From contig CANLWY010000010.1 in NCBI GenBank assembly GCA_947494995.1, forward strand, positions 1 through 64,000: a stretch of 64,000 nucleotides of DNA, written 5' to 3'. This DNA is from an uncultured Campylobacterales bacterium. GTDB taxonomy: Bacteria; Campylobacterota; Campylobacteria; Campylobacterales; Arcobacteraceae. This document shows positions 29,936 through 39,848 of this stretch, piece after piece. Below the pieces are notes generated by a model that was given only the letters and a program-made list of their open reading frames with translations, had not been told where the DNA came from and did no database searches. The translations under genes were made by a program, and so were the position numbers. Numbering within the stretch: position 1 is the stretch's first letter; each line of letters opens with the position of its first letter.

Positions 29936-31218
29936 ATATTTCCTTTTTTGTAATTAATTATAAATTTTTTTGAGAAAAAATAATATAAAAACAATAAAAA
30001 TAAATTAGTAAATACTGTTGTGTATGCAGCTCCAGTAGAACCATACTCCGGAATAAATATTATATTTAATATTATATTTATTCCAGCTGCAACACCCATT
30101 ATTGTTACTTTTATTTTAATATTATTTCTTGTAATTAAAATACTACCCATATTATATGATATAAATATAACTGGTAATGTAATGATTAAAATATTAATTA
30201 ATTCTACAGACTTTAAATAATCTTCATTCAAAATAAATAAAATTAATTCTTCTGAGAAAAATAAAGTTATTAACATTACAAAAACCCCAGATAACAACAT
30301 ATAATAATTGCCTTTTTCATATAAATTTAAAAACTTACTAGTATCACTATTTACCCATCTATGTACTTTTGATTGAAAAAACTTTTGATATAATACATTA
30401 GGAATAATTAAAATAGCTGAAAAAAGTACATAACTTATATTATAATATGCTGCCTCACTATTTCCAGAGATATATTTAATTAAAATAATATCACTTTGTA
30501 GATATATTAAACTGAAAATTGATGCTAGTCCAAAGGGAGTCACACCTTTTATAACTTCGCTTAAATTTACTTCAGGTACAATTGAAGTGCTCTTTTTTTT
30601 ATGACCAACTAAATAAAACATGCCATAATATAATTTTTTTAAATAAAAGAAAGATAATATTATAAAAATTATTGATACAAAACAATATACATATGAAATT
30701 AAAAATATATTAATTTTATATTCTATCAAAAAAAACAATAAAATCAATAGTAATCTAATTAAATTGGGTAATACTTGCCAAAAGACTAATTTATAATAGT
30801 TTTCTTCAAGTTGAAACATTGCACTCACCAAATCAATAAGTACTTGTGAAATAACAAAACTAATCATAATTAATAAAAAATACTTAGTATATGGATCATT
30901 ATGAGGCCCATTAATTGCCCATAAACTAACTATGGATATAACTATTATGCCATTTATAAGAAGTAAAACATAAGTTTTTTTAAGTAGTTTATTTGCTTCC
31001 CAACCTTTATCTCCATAAACTTTCAACCAATATTGAGATATTCCAAAACTTATAAAAAGTATAGAAATAGCAATAAAAGACATTCCCGATGAGAATATAC
31101 CAAATTCTACTATTGGCAATGTATTTGCTAATAAAATAAATATAATAAAATTACTTCCCGAACTAAATATAGTTCCTAACCATAAAGAAGCTACATATAT
31201 AAAGTTTTTTTTAATCAT
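29932..31218 (-). CDS. O-antigen flippase (Wzx-like)
   Basis: About 12 TM segments, oligosaccharide flippase/MATE-like pattern, 428 aa. Confidence 0.8.
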   Translation of the reverse strand: MIKKNFIYVASLWLGTIFSSGSNFIIFILLANTLPIVEFGIFSSGMSFIAISILFISFGISQYWLKVYGDKGWEANKLLKKTYVLLLINGIIVISIVSLWAINGPHNDPYTKYFLLIMISFVISQVLIDLVSAMFQLEENYYKLVFWQVLPNLIRLLLILLFFLIEYKINIFLISYVYCFVSIIFIILSFFYLKKLYYGMFYLVGHKKKSTSIVPEVNLSEVIKGVTPFGLASIFSLIYLQSDIILIKYISGNSEAAYYNISYVLFSAILIIPNVLYQKFFQSKVHRWVNSDTSKFLNLYEKGNYYMLLSGVFVMLITLFFSEELILFILNEDYLKSVELINILIITLPVIFISYNMGSILITRNNIKIKVTIMGVAAGINIILNIIFIPEYGSTGAAYTTVFTNLFLLFLYYFFSKKFIINYKKGNI

Positions 31219-31339
31219 TAAATTCTTTTTTTAATATTTCTTTTAAAATTATATTACTTAATTCAATTATTTTTTTTTCATCTAACATAATGGATTTGAT
31301 TTTCTCATTTTCTTGTAATTTATTTAACTATATTTTTTA

Positions 31340-31390
31340 GTTAGTCCATATAAATTCTCTATAAGAAGAAATTTATATAAAATAACTAAC
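31340..31390. repeat. Nested inverted repeat between wzz and wzx
   Basis: GTTAGT-cc-ATATAAATT-(13 nt)-AATTTATAT-aaaata-ACTAAC. Confidence 0.7.
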
Positions 31391-31422
31391 ATCATCAAAG
31401 AACATTAATATATTTTTTAAAG

Positions 31423-32628
31423 TTACTTATCATCTTTATTAAATTTTAAGTTATTAACAAAATTCAATAATAAAACAATAAATATAGAAAAAATAAGACT
31501 TATAATAAAAGTAAGTATTATAATAATTTTTTTCTTCGGTTTTATTGGATAGTCATCAATTATAATTTCACCAATAATTTCACTATTATTTACATAATTT
31601 TTTGTTAGCTTATTTTGTTCAACTTTTATCTCATCAATAATTCTATTCTCTTTCTCTTTTAGTAAAACATCCTTCTTTAAAATTAGTTTTCTTAATTTAT
31701 CATTTATAATATTCTCTTTTTTTCTATATAACTCTTTTAAGTCCATATTTAATAATTTAAGTTTTTCATCCTCTAAACTTCTAATATCAAAATTTAAAAC
31801 TTTTGCTTTTTGCTTATTTAAATCTTCTATTATATTTTGTAAATTTAAAACAAGATTTTGATTACTCAACATATGCATGGCACTAATTAGGCTCTGAGTA
31901 TCAGTCTTCGTATTTTTAGAAACTATTTTTTTAATATTTTCTTCATATTCTTTTAGCTTCTTATTGTTAAATGACAATTTATTATTTATTAATTCTAATT
32001 CAACTTCATTTAAAAATTTAATTTTTTTATCTATATTAGGAATTTTTTGTTTCTTTAGTACATTTATACTTGCATCAATTCTTACTAATTCTTGAGTTTT
32101 AATTTTTTTTATTTCATTTAAAACATTAATTCTTTCTTGTTCTTTTACATTTTTTAATGCTAATTTTAAATTCTTTATTTTTAACTCTGTATTAAAATTA
32201 TATTCATCAAATTTTAACTGATATTCATTTTTTATAAAACTTAATACTTCTTCATTTTTATTTTTAGCTTTTTCATTTGAGTAAGCTTGAGTCGAAACCT
32301 CTATCAAATTATCTATATTTTTGACCGTTGAAATATTTGAAACAATAGCATTTCCTTCAGTAATTTTATTTGTAGGTCTACCTATTTGAAAAACAATATC
32401 TAATTTCTTTTTTAAAAGTACACTTTTCTCAACTAAGTTGTCACCTATATATCCAATTTTAATAACTGATTTAACTTCATAAATAGGTGTTTTAAAAAAA
32501 ACATAAATCATGCTTAAGATAGTTATAATAAATGTAAAAACACCTATGAACTTTTTTTTATCCAAAATAATTTTTAATAAATCTTTTAAATCAATTTTAT
32601 CTTCTTCTATATACTGTGTATCTTGCAA
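31423..32628 (-). CDS. Chain-length determinant protein (Wzz-like)
   Basis: IDLKDLLKIILDKKKFIGVFTFIITILSMIYVFFKTPIYE N-terminal TM, coiled-coil middle, P-rich C-terminal TM (YPIKPKKKIIIILTFIISL). Confidence 0.85.
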   Translation of the reverse strand: MQDTQYIEEDKIDLKDLLKIILDKKKFIGVFTFIITILSMIYVFFKTPIYEVKSVIKIGYIGDNLVEKSVLLKKKLDIVFQIGRPTNKITEGNAIVSNISTVKNIDNLIEVSTQAYSNEKAKNKNEEVLSFIKNEYQLKFDEYNFNTELKIKNLKLALKNVKEQERINVLNEIKKIKTQELVRIDASINVLKKQKIPNIDKKIKFLNEVELELINNKLSFNNKKLKEYEENIKKIVSKNTKTDTQSLISAMHMLSNQNLVLNLQNIIEDLNKQKAKVLNFDIRSLEDEKLKLLNMDLKELYRKKENIINDKLRKLILKKDVLLKEKENRIIDEIKVEQNKLTKNYVNNSEIIGEIIIDDYPIKPKKKIIIILTFIISLIFSIFIVLLLNFVNNLKFNKDDK

Positions 32629-32701
32629 AACTATCCTTAATTAATAAAATTATATTTTACTAAATTTAACCTAAAAAATAAGTTACATCTAATATATTCA
32701 T

Positions 32702-32738
32702 TAATAATAAAATATATAAATTTTTTATTTTATTATTA
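32702..32738. repeat. AT-only 13-bp inverted repeat (possible weak terminator)
   Basis: TAATAATAAAATA (32702-32714) / TATTTTATTATTA (32726-32738), 11-nt loop. Confidence 0.6.
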
Positions 32739-32794
32739 GCCTACTTTTTTCATAGCTTAAAATAATAATTTCTGCTTCTTCACCAAATATTTTA

Positions 32795-33844
32795 CTATTT
32801 AAAAAACCCTCTAAACCAAATAACAAACTCACTAATTCCATCGCTAAGTTTAGTATCAGGCTTATAACCAAAATCTTTGATTAAATCATTAGTATCTGCA
32901 TATGTTGATACAACATCTCCTGCTTGCATATCCATAAAGTTCTTTTTAGCTTCAATTCCTATCTTATCTTCTAGTGTTTCTATAAACTCCATTAAAGATA
33001 CGGGTGCATTATTTCCTATATTATATACCCTATATGGTGCTGATGATATATCTGGACTAGGATTTTCTGGGTTGAAGTTACTAGATGAACTAGCTGGGTT
33101 ATCAATAACCTTAATTATTCCATCTACTATATCTCCTACATAGGTAAAGTCTCTACTCATATTTCCATGGTTAAATACTTTAATAGGTCTATCATTTAGT
33201 ATTGCATCAGCAAACAACATTGGAGCCATATCTGGTCTTCCCCATGGTCCATATACTGTAAAGAACCTAAGTCCTGTTGTTGAAATATTATAAAGATGTG
33301 AATATGTATGTGCCATCATCTCATTAGACTTTTTTGTTGCTGCATATAGTGATATTGGATGATCAGTATGATCTGTTGTTTTAAAAGGTTGTGATTTATT
33401 TAATCCATATACTGAAGAAGAAGATGCATAAGAAAGATTTTTAACTTCATTATGTCTACAAGCTTCTAGTATATTCATAAATCCCTTTACATTTGAATCT
33501 ATATATGCATGGGGATTTTCTAGTGAGTATCTAACTCCTGCTTGTGCTGCAAGGTTACATACTGCATCAAACTTTTCTTTTTCAAATAGTGCATATATAT
33601 CATTTGTATTTGACAAGTCCATTTTAATAAATTTATGATTTTCATATTTAGAAGAAGATACAAGTTTATTATTTGTAATCTCTTCTTTAGAAATACCTAA
33701 TTCATTTAATCTTGCATATTTTAGGTTTACATCATAGTAGTCATTAATATTATCTAGACCTATTACTGTATCACCTCTTTCAAGAAGTTTCTTTGCTAGG
33801 TGAAAGCCTATAAAGCCTGCTGTTCCTGTTACTAGTATTTTCAT
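32795..33844 (-). CDS. UDP-glucuronate 4-epimerase-like NAD-dependent epimerase
   Basis: ILVTGTAGFIGFHLAKKLLERGDTVIGLDNINDYYDVNLKYARL, AAQAGVRYSLENPHAYIDSNVKGF, TVYGPWGRPDMAP. Confidence 0.9.
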   Translation of the reverse strand: MKILVTGTAGFIGFHLAKKLLERGDTVIGLDNINDYYDVNLKYARLNELGISKEEITNNKLVSSSKYENHKFIKMDLSNTNDIYALFEKEKFDAVCNLAAQAGVRYSLENPHAYIDSNVKGFMNILEACRHNEVKNLSYASSSSVYGLNKSQPFKTTDHTDHPISLYAATKKSNEMMAHTYSHLYNISTTGLRFFTVYGPWGRPDMAPMLFADAILNDRPIKVFNHGNMSRDFTYVGDIVDGIIKVIDNPASSSSNFNPENPSPDISSAPYRVYNIGNNAPVSLMEFIETLEDKIGIEAKKNFMDMQAGDVVSTYADTNDLIKDFGYKPDTKLSDGISEFVIWFRGFFK

Positions 33845-33847
33845 ATA

Positions 33848-35101
33848 CTATAATCTTTCATCTATAATATTTTTATCTAATACTGCTTTAACATCAAATA
33901 TTACTTGATTATCAGTTTTATTATACTCTAATGTCTTAAATTCATTATGAGAAACAGCAAGTATAATTGAATCAAACTCTGAAAACTCAAACTCTTTTAA
34001 AAGTTCAAGACCATACTCAGCTTTAACTTCTTCTTCTTTTGCCCAAGGATCATAAATATTAACATTACAGCCATACTCTTTTAATTCATCAACAATATCG
34101 ATAACTCTTGTATTTCTAATATCAGGACAATTTTCTTTAAAGGTAAAACCTAAAATAAGGACCTTTGAGTCTTTTATTTTTAGACCTTTTTTAATCATCA
34201 ATTTAATAACTCTTTCAGCAATATATTTCCCCATGCCACTATTTATCTGTCTTGCACCTAAAATCAAATTTGGTTTATAACCTAATTCTTGAGACTTATA
34301 TGTTAAATAATAAGGATCTACACCAATACAATGTCCACCAACTAATCCTGGTTTTAATTTAATAAAATTCCACTTTGTTGCAGCAGCTTCAATTACCTCA
34401 TTTGTATCAATTCCAATATTATCAAAAATTAATGCTAATTCATTAATAAGTGCAATATTTACATCTCTTTGAGTATTCTCAATTACTTTTGCAGCTTCCG
34501 CTACTTTTATTGAACTTGCTTTAAAAGTACCTGCTGTTATAATTGAAGAATATAACTCATCAACAAAATCTGTAATTTTAGGAGTGGAACCAGACGTAAC
34601 TTTTAATATTTTTGTAACTGTATGTTCTTTATCTCCAGGATTAATTCTTTCAGGACTATACCCACAATAAAAATCTTTATTAAACTTCATTCTTGATGTG
34701 TTCTCTAATTCAGGAACACATACTTCTTCTGTTACACCTGGGTATACTGTTGATTCGTAAATTACAAGATCATCTTTTTTTAATACTTTTCCTACTGTTT
34801 GAGAAGATTTTATTAAAGGAGTTAAATCTGGTCTATTTGAACTATCAATTGGAGTAGGTACTGTCACAATATAAATATTACAATCTTCTATATCCTCTAT
34901 ACTATTCGAATATTTAATTTTAGTTTTTATCTCTTTTAATTGCTCTTCTTCTAACTCCAATGTTCTATCAAAACATTCATTAAGTTCATTGATTCGTTGT
35001 TGATTAATATCAAAACCTACTACATCATACTTTTTAGCAAATGCATATGCTAAAGGTAATCCTACATACCCTAAACCTACTATACAAATTTTTTTATTCA
35101 A
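33848..35101 (-). CDS. UDP-HexNAc 6-dehydrogenase (TviB/WbpO-like nucleotide-sugar dehydrogenase)
   Basis: ICIVGLGYVGLPLAYAFAKKYDVVGFD, ESTVYPGVTEEVC, GLVGGHCIGVDPYYL. Confidence 0.9.
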   Translation of the reverse strand: MNKKICIVGLGYVGLPLAYAFAKKYDVVGFDINQQRINELNECFDRTLELEEEQLKEIKTKIKYSNSIEDIEDCNIYIVTVPTPIDSSNRPDLTPLIKSSQTVGKVLKKDDLVIYESTVYPGVTEEVCVPELENTSRMKFNKDFYCGYSPERINPGDKEHTVTKILKVTSGSTPKITDFVDELYSSIITAGTFKASSIKVAEAAKVIENTQRDVNIALINELALIFDNIGIDTNEVIEAAATKWNFIKLKPGLVGGHCIGVDPYYLTYKSQELGYKPNLILGARQINSGMGKYIAERVIKLMIKKGLKIKDSKVLILGFTFKENCPDIRNTRVIDIVDELKEYGCNVNIYDPWAKEEEVKAEYGLELLKEFEFSEFDSIILAVSHNEFKTLEYNKTDNQVIFDVKAVLDKNIIDERL

Positions 35102-35110
35102 AATATCACC

Positions 35111-36280
35111 TTAACTATCCGAATTAAAGATATCACGAGTATAAACCTTCTCTTCAACATCTCTAATATTATCACTTAATCTATTCGCAACTATTACATC
35201 TGATACATTTTTGAAATCTTCTAGATTTCTTATTACTTTAGAATTAAAAAACTCATCTTCTTCTAAGTTTGGCTCATATATAACTACTGGAATCCCTTTT
35301 GCTTTAATTCTTTTCATTATCCCTTGAATAGCAGATGATCTAAAGTTATCTGATCCTTCTTTCATAACTAATCTATATACTCCAACTATTTTTGGATTCT
35401 TTTTGATTATTGAATCTGCTATAAAGTCTTTTCTTGTTGAGTTTGCATTTACAATTGCTTCTATCATATTTGATGGTACATCTTTATAGTTTGCTAGAAG
35501 TTGTTTTGTATCTTTTGGAAGACAATATCCACCATATCCAAAAGAAGGATTATTATAATGAGTTCCTATTCTTGGATCTAATCCTACACCTTCTATTATT
35601 TGTTTTGTATCTAGTTCATGTGCTTGTGCGTATGAGTCTAGTTCATTAAAGTATGCAACTCTCATAGCTAGGTAAGTATTTGAAAACAGTTTTACTGCTT
35701 CTGCTTCAGTTGAGTCTGTATATAAAATTGGAATATCTTCTTTTATTGCACCTTGTGCAAGAAGTTTTGCAAAAGTCTCAGCTCTTTTTGATTTCTCACC
35801 TACAATTATTCTTGAAGGGTATAGGTTATCTAGCAGTGCTTTCCCTTCTCTTAAGAATTCTGGAGAGAAGATTATATTTGTTGTATTAAATTGTTCATTT
35901 ATTTTTTTTGTATATCCAACAGGAATAGTACTTTTTATTACCATAGTTGTATTAGGGTTTATTTCTAATACATCTTTTATAACATATTCAATTGATTTGG
36001 TATTAAAGTAGTTTGTTTCAGGATCATAATCTGTTGGAGTTGAGATAATTACAAAATCAGCATTTTCATATGCTTCTTTTTTATCTAAAGTAGCTCTAAA
36101 GTTTAGATTATCTTTTTTTAGGTATTCAGATATTTCTTTATCTTCTATTGGAGATTGTTTTTTATTTAATAGTTCTACTTTCTCTGGGATAATATCTAGG
36201 GCTATTACTTCATTATCTTGTGCTAATAATATTCCGTTACTTAGGCCTACGTATCCTGTCCCTGCTATGGCTATCTTCAA
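35111..36280 (-). CDS. ugd: UDP-glucose 6-dehydrogenase; TTG start
   Basis: [52 protein letters not shown]. Confidence 0.93.
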   Translation of the reverse strand: MKIAIAGTGYVGLSNGILLAQDNEVIALDIIPEKVELLNKKQSPIEDKEISEYLKKDNLNFRATLDKKEAYENADFVIISTPTDYDPETNYFNTKSIEYVIKDVLEINPNTTMVIKSTIPVGYTKKINEQFNTTNIIFSPEFLREGKALLDNLYPSRIIVGEKSKRAETFAKLLAQGAIKEDIPILYTDSTEAEAVKLFSNTYLAMRVAYFNELDSYAQAHELDTKQIIEGVGLDPRIGTHYNNPSFGYGGYCLPKDTKQLLANYKDVPSNMIEAIVNANSTRKDFIADSIIKKNPKIVGVYRLVMKEGSDNFRSSAIQGIMKRIKAKGIPVVIYEPNLEEDEFFNSKVIRNLEDFKNVSDVIVANRLSDNIRDVEEKVYTRDIFNSDS

Positions 36281-36307
36281 TCTTTGTCCTTTTAATTTAA
36301 AGACAAT

Positions 36308-36313
36308 ATTATA
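36308..36313 (-). promoter_or_regulatory. Putative -10 box (TATAAT) upstream of ugd
   Basis: GGATATAATATTG on the minus strand, between waaF and ugd. Confidence 0.45.
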
Positions 36314-36332
36314 TCCAAAATATGCTAAACAC

Positions 36333-37265
36333 TTATTTAATCTCTTTTAATACATCTTTAGCTGTTATTAACTTCATACACTCATGATGTTTTAAAGGAC
36401 ATGCTCTTTTCATACAAGGTGCACACTCTAAGTTCTTTGTTACTATTTTTCCATTTGGATTCATCCACTGATTTGTTTCAGTAAATTTTGTTGGTCCAAA
36501 GATTGTAACTGTTGGAACTTTAAAAGCTGCTGCTACATGCATTGGTCCAGAATCATTTGTCACGAAAGAATCAAGACCCGCTATCTTTTCAATAAGTTCA
36601 GGAATTGATGTTTTTCCTGATAGGTTATTATAATTACTTACACTATTCTCTTTTAATATATTTTCAATATCTTCTGCAATATCAGTTTCACCTGGTCCTC
36701 CAAAAATAACAATATCGTGTGTTTTTGACATCTCAATTGCTACTTTTGCAAACTCTTCGGGATACCATCTTTTTGCACTTCCATAAGTAGCGCCTGGGTT
36801 TATACCAAAACTTTTATTTTCATATTTAAAAGGTGCAAAATAAAGTTTTAAATCTTTAGTTTCATTATTTAAATTTAAACTATGATTTATAAAATCATTA
36901 TATCTAATAGCTTGATGAATCTCTTTTTTAGTTAATCTTTTATATGAAAACTTTTGTCTTGCTTTTATAAAAAACATCATAAACTTTGAAGAAAAACTTC
37001 TTCTAAATGAAATAGCCAAATCAACCTGTCCTACTTCATTTGCTATTTTTACCAAATTTAAATATCTATTTCCATCTTTTTTAGTATTATCAACAATCAC
37101 TTTTTTTACATTTGGAATTTTTCCCAAAGCTTGACTTGAAACAAAAGAACCAAGCATTGTTATCTCACAATTAGGATACTCTTTAATAATATTTTCAATA
37201 GCAGGAGTTGTCATAATAGCATCTCCAAGCCAAGTAGGAATCTCTATAAATATTTTTTTAACCAT
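36333..37265 (-). CDS. waaF: Lipopolysaccharide heptosyltransferase II
   Basis: [66 protein letters not shown]. Confidence 0.93.
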   Translation of the reverse strand: MVKKIFIEIPTWLGDAIMTTPAIENIIKEYPNCEITMLGSFVSSQALGKIPNVKKVIVDNTKKDGNRYLNLVKIANEVGQVDLAISFRRSFSSKFMMFFIKARQKFSYKRLTKKEIHQAIRYNDFINHSLNLNNETKDLKLYFAPFKYENKSFGINPGATYGSAKRWYPEEFAKVAIEMSKTHDIVIFGGPGETDIAEDIENILKENSVSNYNNLSGKTSIPELIEKIAGLDSFVTNDSGPMHVAAAFKVPTVTIFGPTKFTETNQWMNPNGKIVTKNLECAPCMKRACPLKHHECMKLITAKDVLKEIK

Positions 37266-38304
37266 TTATCATCTTTTTATACGCCTCAAAAGAAGGCATT
37301 TTTCTAATTTTTCCATCTCTATTATCAACTAAACCATATCCAGGTGCAATTAATTGATGCCAATAAACTCTTTTAATTTTTTTTGTTCTTTTTACTATCT
37401 CGTGATACTCTAACATAAATTTTTTATAATCATCTTCACTTACGCACTCATGTTCACTTGTTGGAGCATATGGAGCTGTATTTGAAATAGGCCAATTTAC
37501 TTCTGTAATATAAACTTCATTTGAACATTTATTTGATAATTTTGTCATTGAATAAAGTAAATCAATTTTATTTTTTGTATCAAAAAATTTATACTGAGTG
37601 TTATATGGACTTCCTCTTCTGTCTACATAAAGTAAGCTTGAATGTTTATCATATTTTACATCTTCAAAATTGAACAAAGCTCTTGCCGTATAATAGTATT
37701 CAAAGTCAATTACACTTGGACCAATAAGCTCCAAATTGACAAAAGAATTATCTCTTATATCTTGAACTATTTTATAAAATTTCAAGTATTCACCTATACT
37801 AAAAAAACCCCACTTGGCTCTATTTATTGTAGTTCCAACTTGAAATTCATTTAAAAAAGGTGAAAACTCTTTAAAAACTAAAGTTATATTTTTTTCTAAA
37901 AGCTTTTCATTTTCAATATGAGCTCTATCTTGCATTACGTTTAGCAAAATTTCAATTTCTCTGTCTTGTTCTTTAAACCTTTTTACAAACTCTATATATT
38001 CATCTATTCTTTCAATTTCCCAAAGAGGAAATCTTATAATTAAATATTTTATCCCAAGCTCTTTTACTAATTCTAACTGTTCTTCACCTTTATCAAGGTT
38101 TACTCCAATTCCATACTCTAACTTTTCATTTCCTCTAAAAAACTTCATTAAAATTATTGAAAGTGGTAAAACAAATAAAGAAGTAATTAAAAGCTTTACA
38201 TAATCAAAAAGATGCTTCTTTCGCATCTCTTTTTTATATTTTTTATCTCTTATTACATGGGGTTGGTCTGAATAATCATCCCAAATAAAAGGCTCTTTAT
38301 TCAT
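37258..38304 (-). CDS. Membrane-anchored protein with glycoside-hydrolase-like TIM-barrel character, function unknown
   Basis: TM segment (VKLLITSLFVLPLSIILMKFF) then domain with LVKELGIKYLIIRFPLWE, VYITEVNWPISNTAPYAP, RVYWHQLIAPGYGLVDN; fold assigned by eye. Confidence 0.55.
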   Translation of the reverse strand: MNKEPFIWDDYSDQPHVIRDKKYKKEMRKKHLFDYVKLLITSLFVLPLSIILMKFFRGNEKLEYGIGVNLDKGEEQLELVKELGIKYLIIRFPLWEIERIDEYIEFVKRFKEQDREIEILLNVMQDRAHIENEKLLEKNITLVFKEFSPFLNEFQVGTTINRAKWGFFSIGEYLKFYKIVQDIRDNSFVNLELIGPSVIDFEYYYTARALFNFEDVKYDKHSSLLYVDRRGSPYNTQYKFFDTKNKIDLLYSMTKLSNKCSNEVYITEVNWPISNTAPYAPTSEHECVSEDDYKKFMLEYHEIVKRTKKIKRVYWHQLIAPGYGLVDNRDGKIRKMPSFEAYKKMING

Positions 38305-38307
38305 ATT

Positions 38308-38916
38308 TTAAAGCCTTGTAAAAGGACGTTTGCCAAGAGCAGCTCTCTTTACATCCTTTTCATACATTTTCATAAACTTTTCCCACTGTCTTTTGATTTT
38401 ATATTTGGTATATGCTTTTGACATTTTGTAAAAAACAAACTTCATACCTGTTCTTTTTGCTCCAAGACCATCGACGATTATTAGTTTATATGAACCTTCA
38501 CTAATTTTAGGACAGAAAATATTTGTAAGACTTGTATCAACAAAAAGTATCAAGTTTTTTTCTAAATACTCTTTTAACTCATTTATTAAAATCTCTTGTT
38601 CTTTTAAAGGTATCAACTTATTAGCCAAATAGTATCTAAAACTTTTACTTGGCTCTCCATCATAATCAAGAACCCTATCAAAAACTAAGCCTTTCCCCAA
38701 GTTCGTTTTTACATACCCATAACAATCAGTAACAAAAGATAAATCAACACCTTTTCTTTTTATATATTTCATATATGAATATTCTAATTTATTTTGATTA
38801 TTGTGAGTACCTTCTTTATGTAGTACTTTAATTACTTTTGTTTCATCATCAGGATGAATATAACAATCCCTCTCTCCACCTTTTGCAATAAGTAAACTCT
38901 CACCTAAAATAATCAT
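38308..38916 (-). CDS. YrbL-family kinase-like protein (copy 1)
   Basis: LIAKGGERDCYIHPDDETKVIKVLHKEG, VFDRVLDYDGEPSKSFRYYL, LIIVDGLGAKR. Confidence 0.85.
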   Translation of the reverse strand: MIILGESLLIAKGGERDCYIHPDDETKVIKVLHKEGTHNNQNKLEYSYMKYIKRKGVDLSFVTDCYGYVKTNLGKGLVFDRVLDYDGEPSKSFRYYLANKLIPLKEQEILINELKEYLEKNLILFVDTSLTNIFCPKISEGSYKLIIVDGLGAKRTGMKFVFYKMSKAYTKYKIKRQWEKFMKMYEKDVKRAALGKRPFTRL

Positions 38917-39848
38917 TTACTCTCCATTACATTGTTTAAAGTATGATTGAAGAAAAATTTACACTTTTCAATTTCTAACCCAGTATTTATATAAGTATAT
39001 ACAAAAGATGGTTTTTCAAGATAGATTTCAAAGTTATAGTTTCTGTAAGCTTCAATATCTTCTTTTGTCAATTCATCTTTTCTAGTTAAAATCACTTCCG
39101 CTTTTGCATCTAGATGAACTTTCCAATATACTCTTGGAATAAAAAGTAAAAGAGTTTTCCAATTCTCTCTAAGAATAGTTTTTTTATCTAAAAAAGAGAT
39201 GTTTTCGAGTAAATAATCATTGAAAAACCTATCTAAAAAAACTGTTTTATTTTTGAACTTTGAAATAAAAATCAAATATGGATAATAGATTATTCCTGCA
39301 ATTAAAACTAATAAATAGTGAATATCATCATATTGGTCTTTTTCAGGTTTTCGTCCTAATTTTTTCTTTAATAAATACCTATTTAAAGGATATAAAATAT
39401 TATAAAGTACAGACCTTCTTACTATTTTTTTAAACCTTTTATAAACAATTTCTTTCTTATTTATATCAAGTGCAGAAGTTAAAAGTGTAGTCTTTCCAAC
39501 TCCATCAGGACCAACTATTGGAAAAATTTTTAATTTTTTATACCTTTCAATACTTTCTTTATGTTTCAACTGTTCTTTTATTATCTTTTGTTCATATTTA
39601 ACTTTAATAAAAATTGTTTTAATATCTAAAGAAAAAAGAAGCTCTAACTTTAAAAAATCATACTCTTCTTTTATGATATTAAAACAAATTTTATTCTCAG
39701 AACACAAGTCAAAAACTACTTTTAACAAATTATTTAATTCAAAACTCTTAATAGATAGGCTATCATCTTCTAAGATAGCTAGCTTTAGCTTTTTATCCAA
39801 TGCCTTTTTATTTAGTTCATCAAAAAACACTTCTATACTATTTATCAT
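38913..39848 (-). CDS. P-loop protein, dTMP-kinase-like, with a novel N-terminal domain
   Basis: FPIVGPDGVGKTTLLTSAL Walker A; KTVFLDRFFNDYLLEN DR-type motif; C-terminal KAEVILTRKDELTKEDIEAYRNYN. Confidence 0.75.
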   Translation of the reverse strand: MINSIEVFFDELNKKALDKKLKLAILEDDSLSIKSFELNNLLKVVFDLCSENKICFNIIKEEYDFLKLELLFSLDIKTIFIKVKYEQKIIKEQLKHKESIERYKKLKIFPIVGPDGVGKTTLLTSALDINKKEIVYKRFKKIVRRSVLYNILYPLNRYLLKKKLGRKPEKDQYDDIHYLLVLIAGIIYYPYLIFISKFKNKTVFLDRFFNDYLLENISFLDKKTILRENWKTLLLFIPRVYWKVHLDAKAEVILTRKDELTKEDIEAYRNYNFEIYLEKPSFVYTYINTGLEIEKCKFFFNHTLNNVMESK

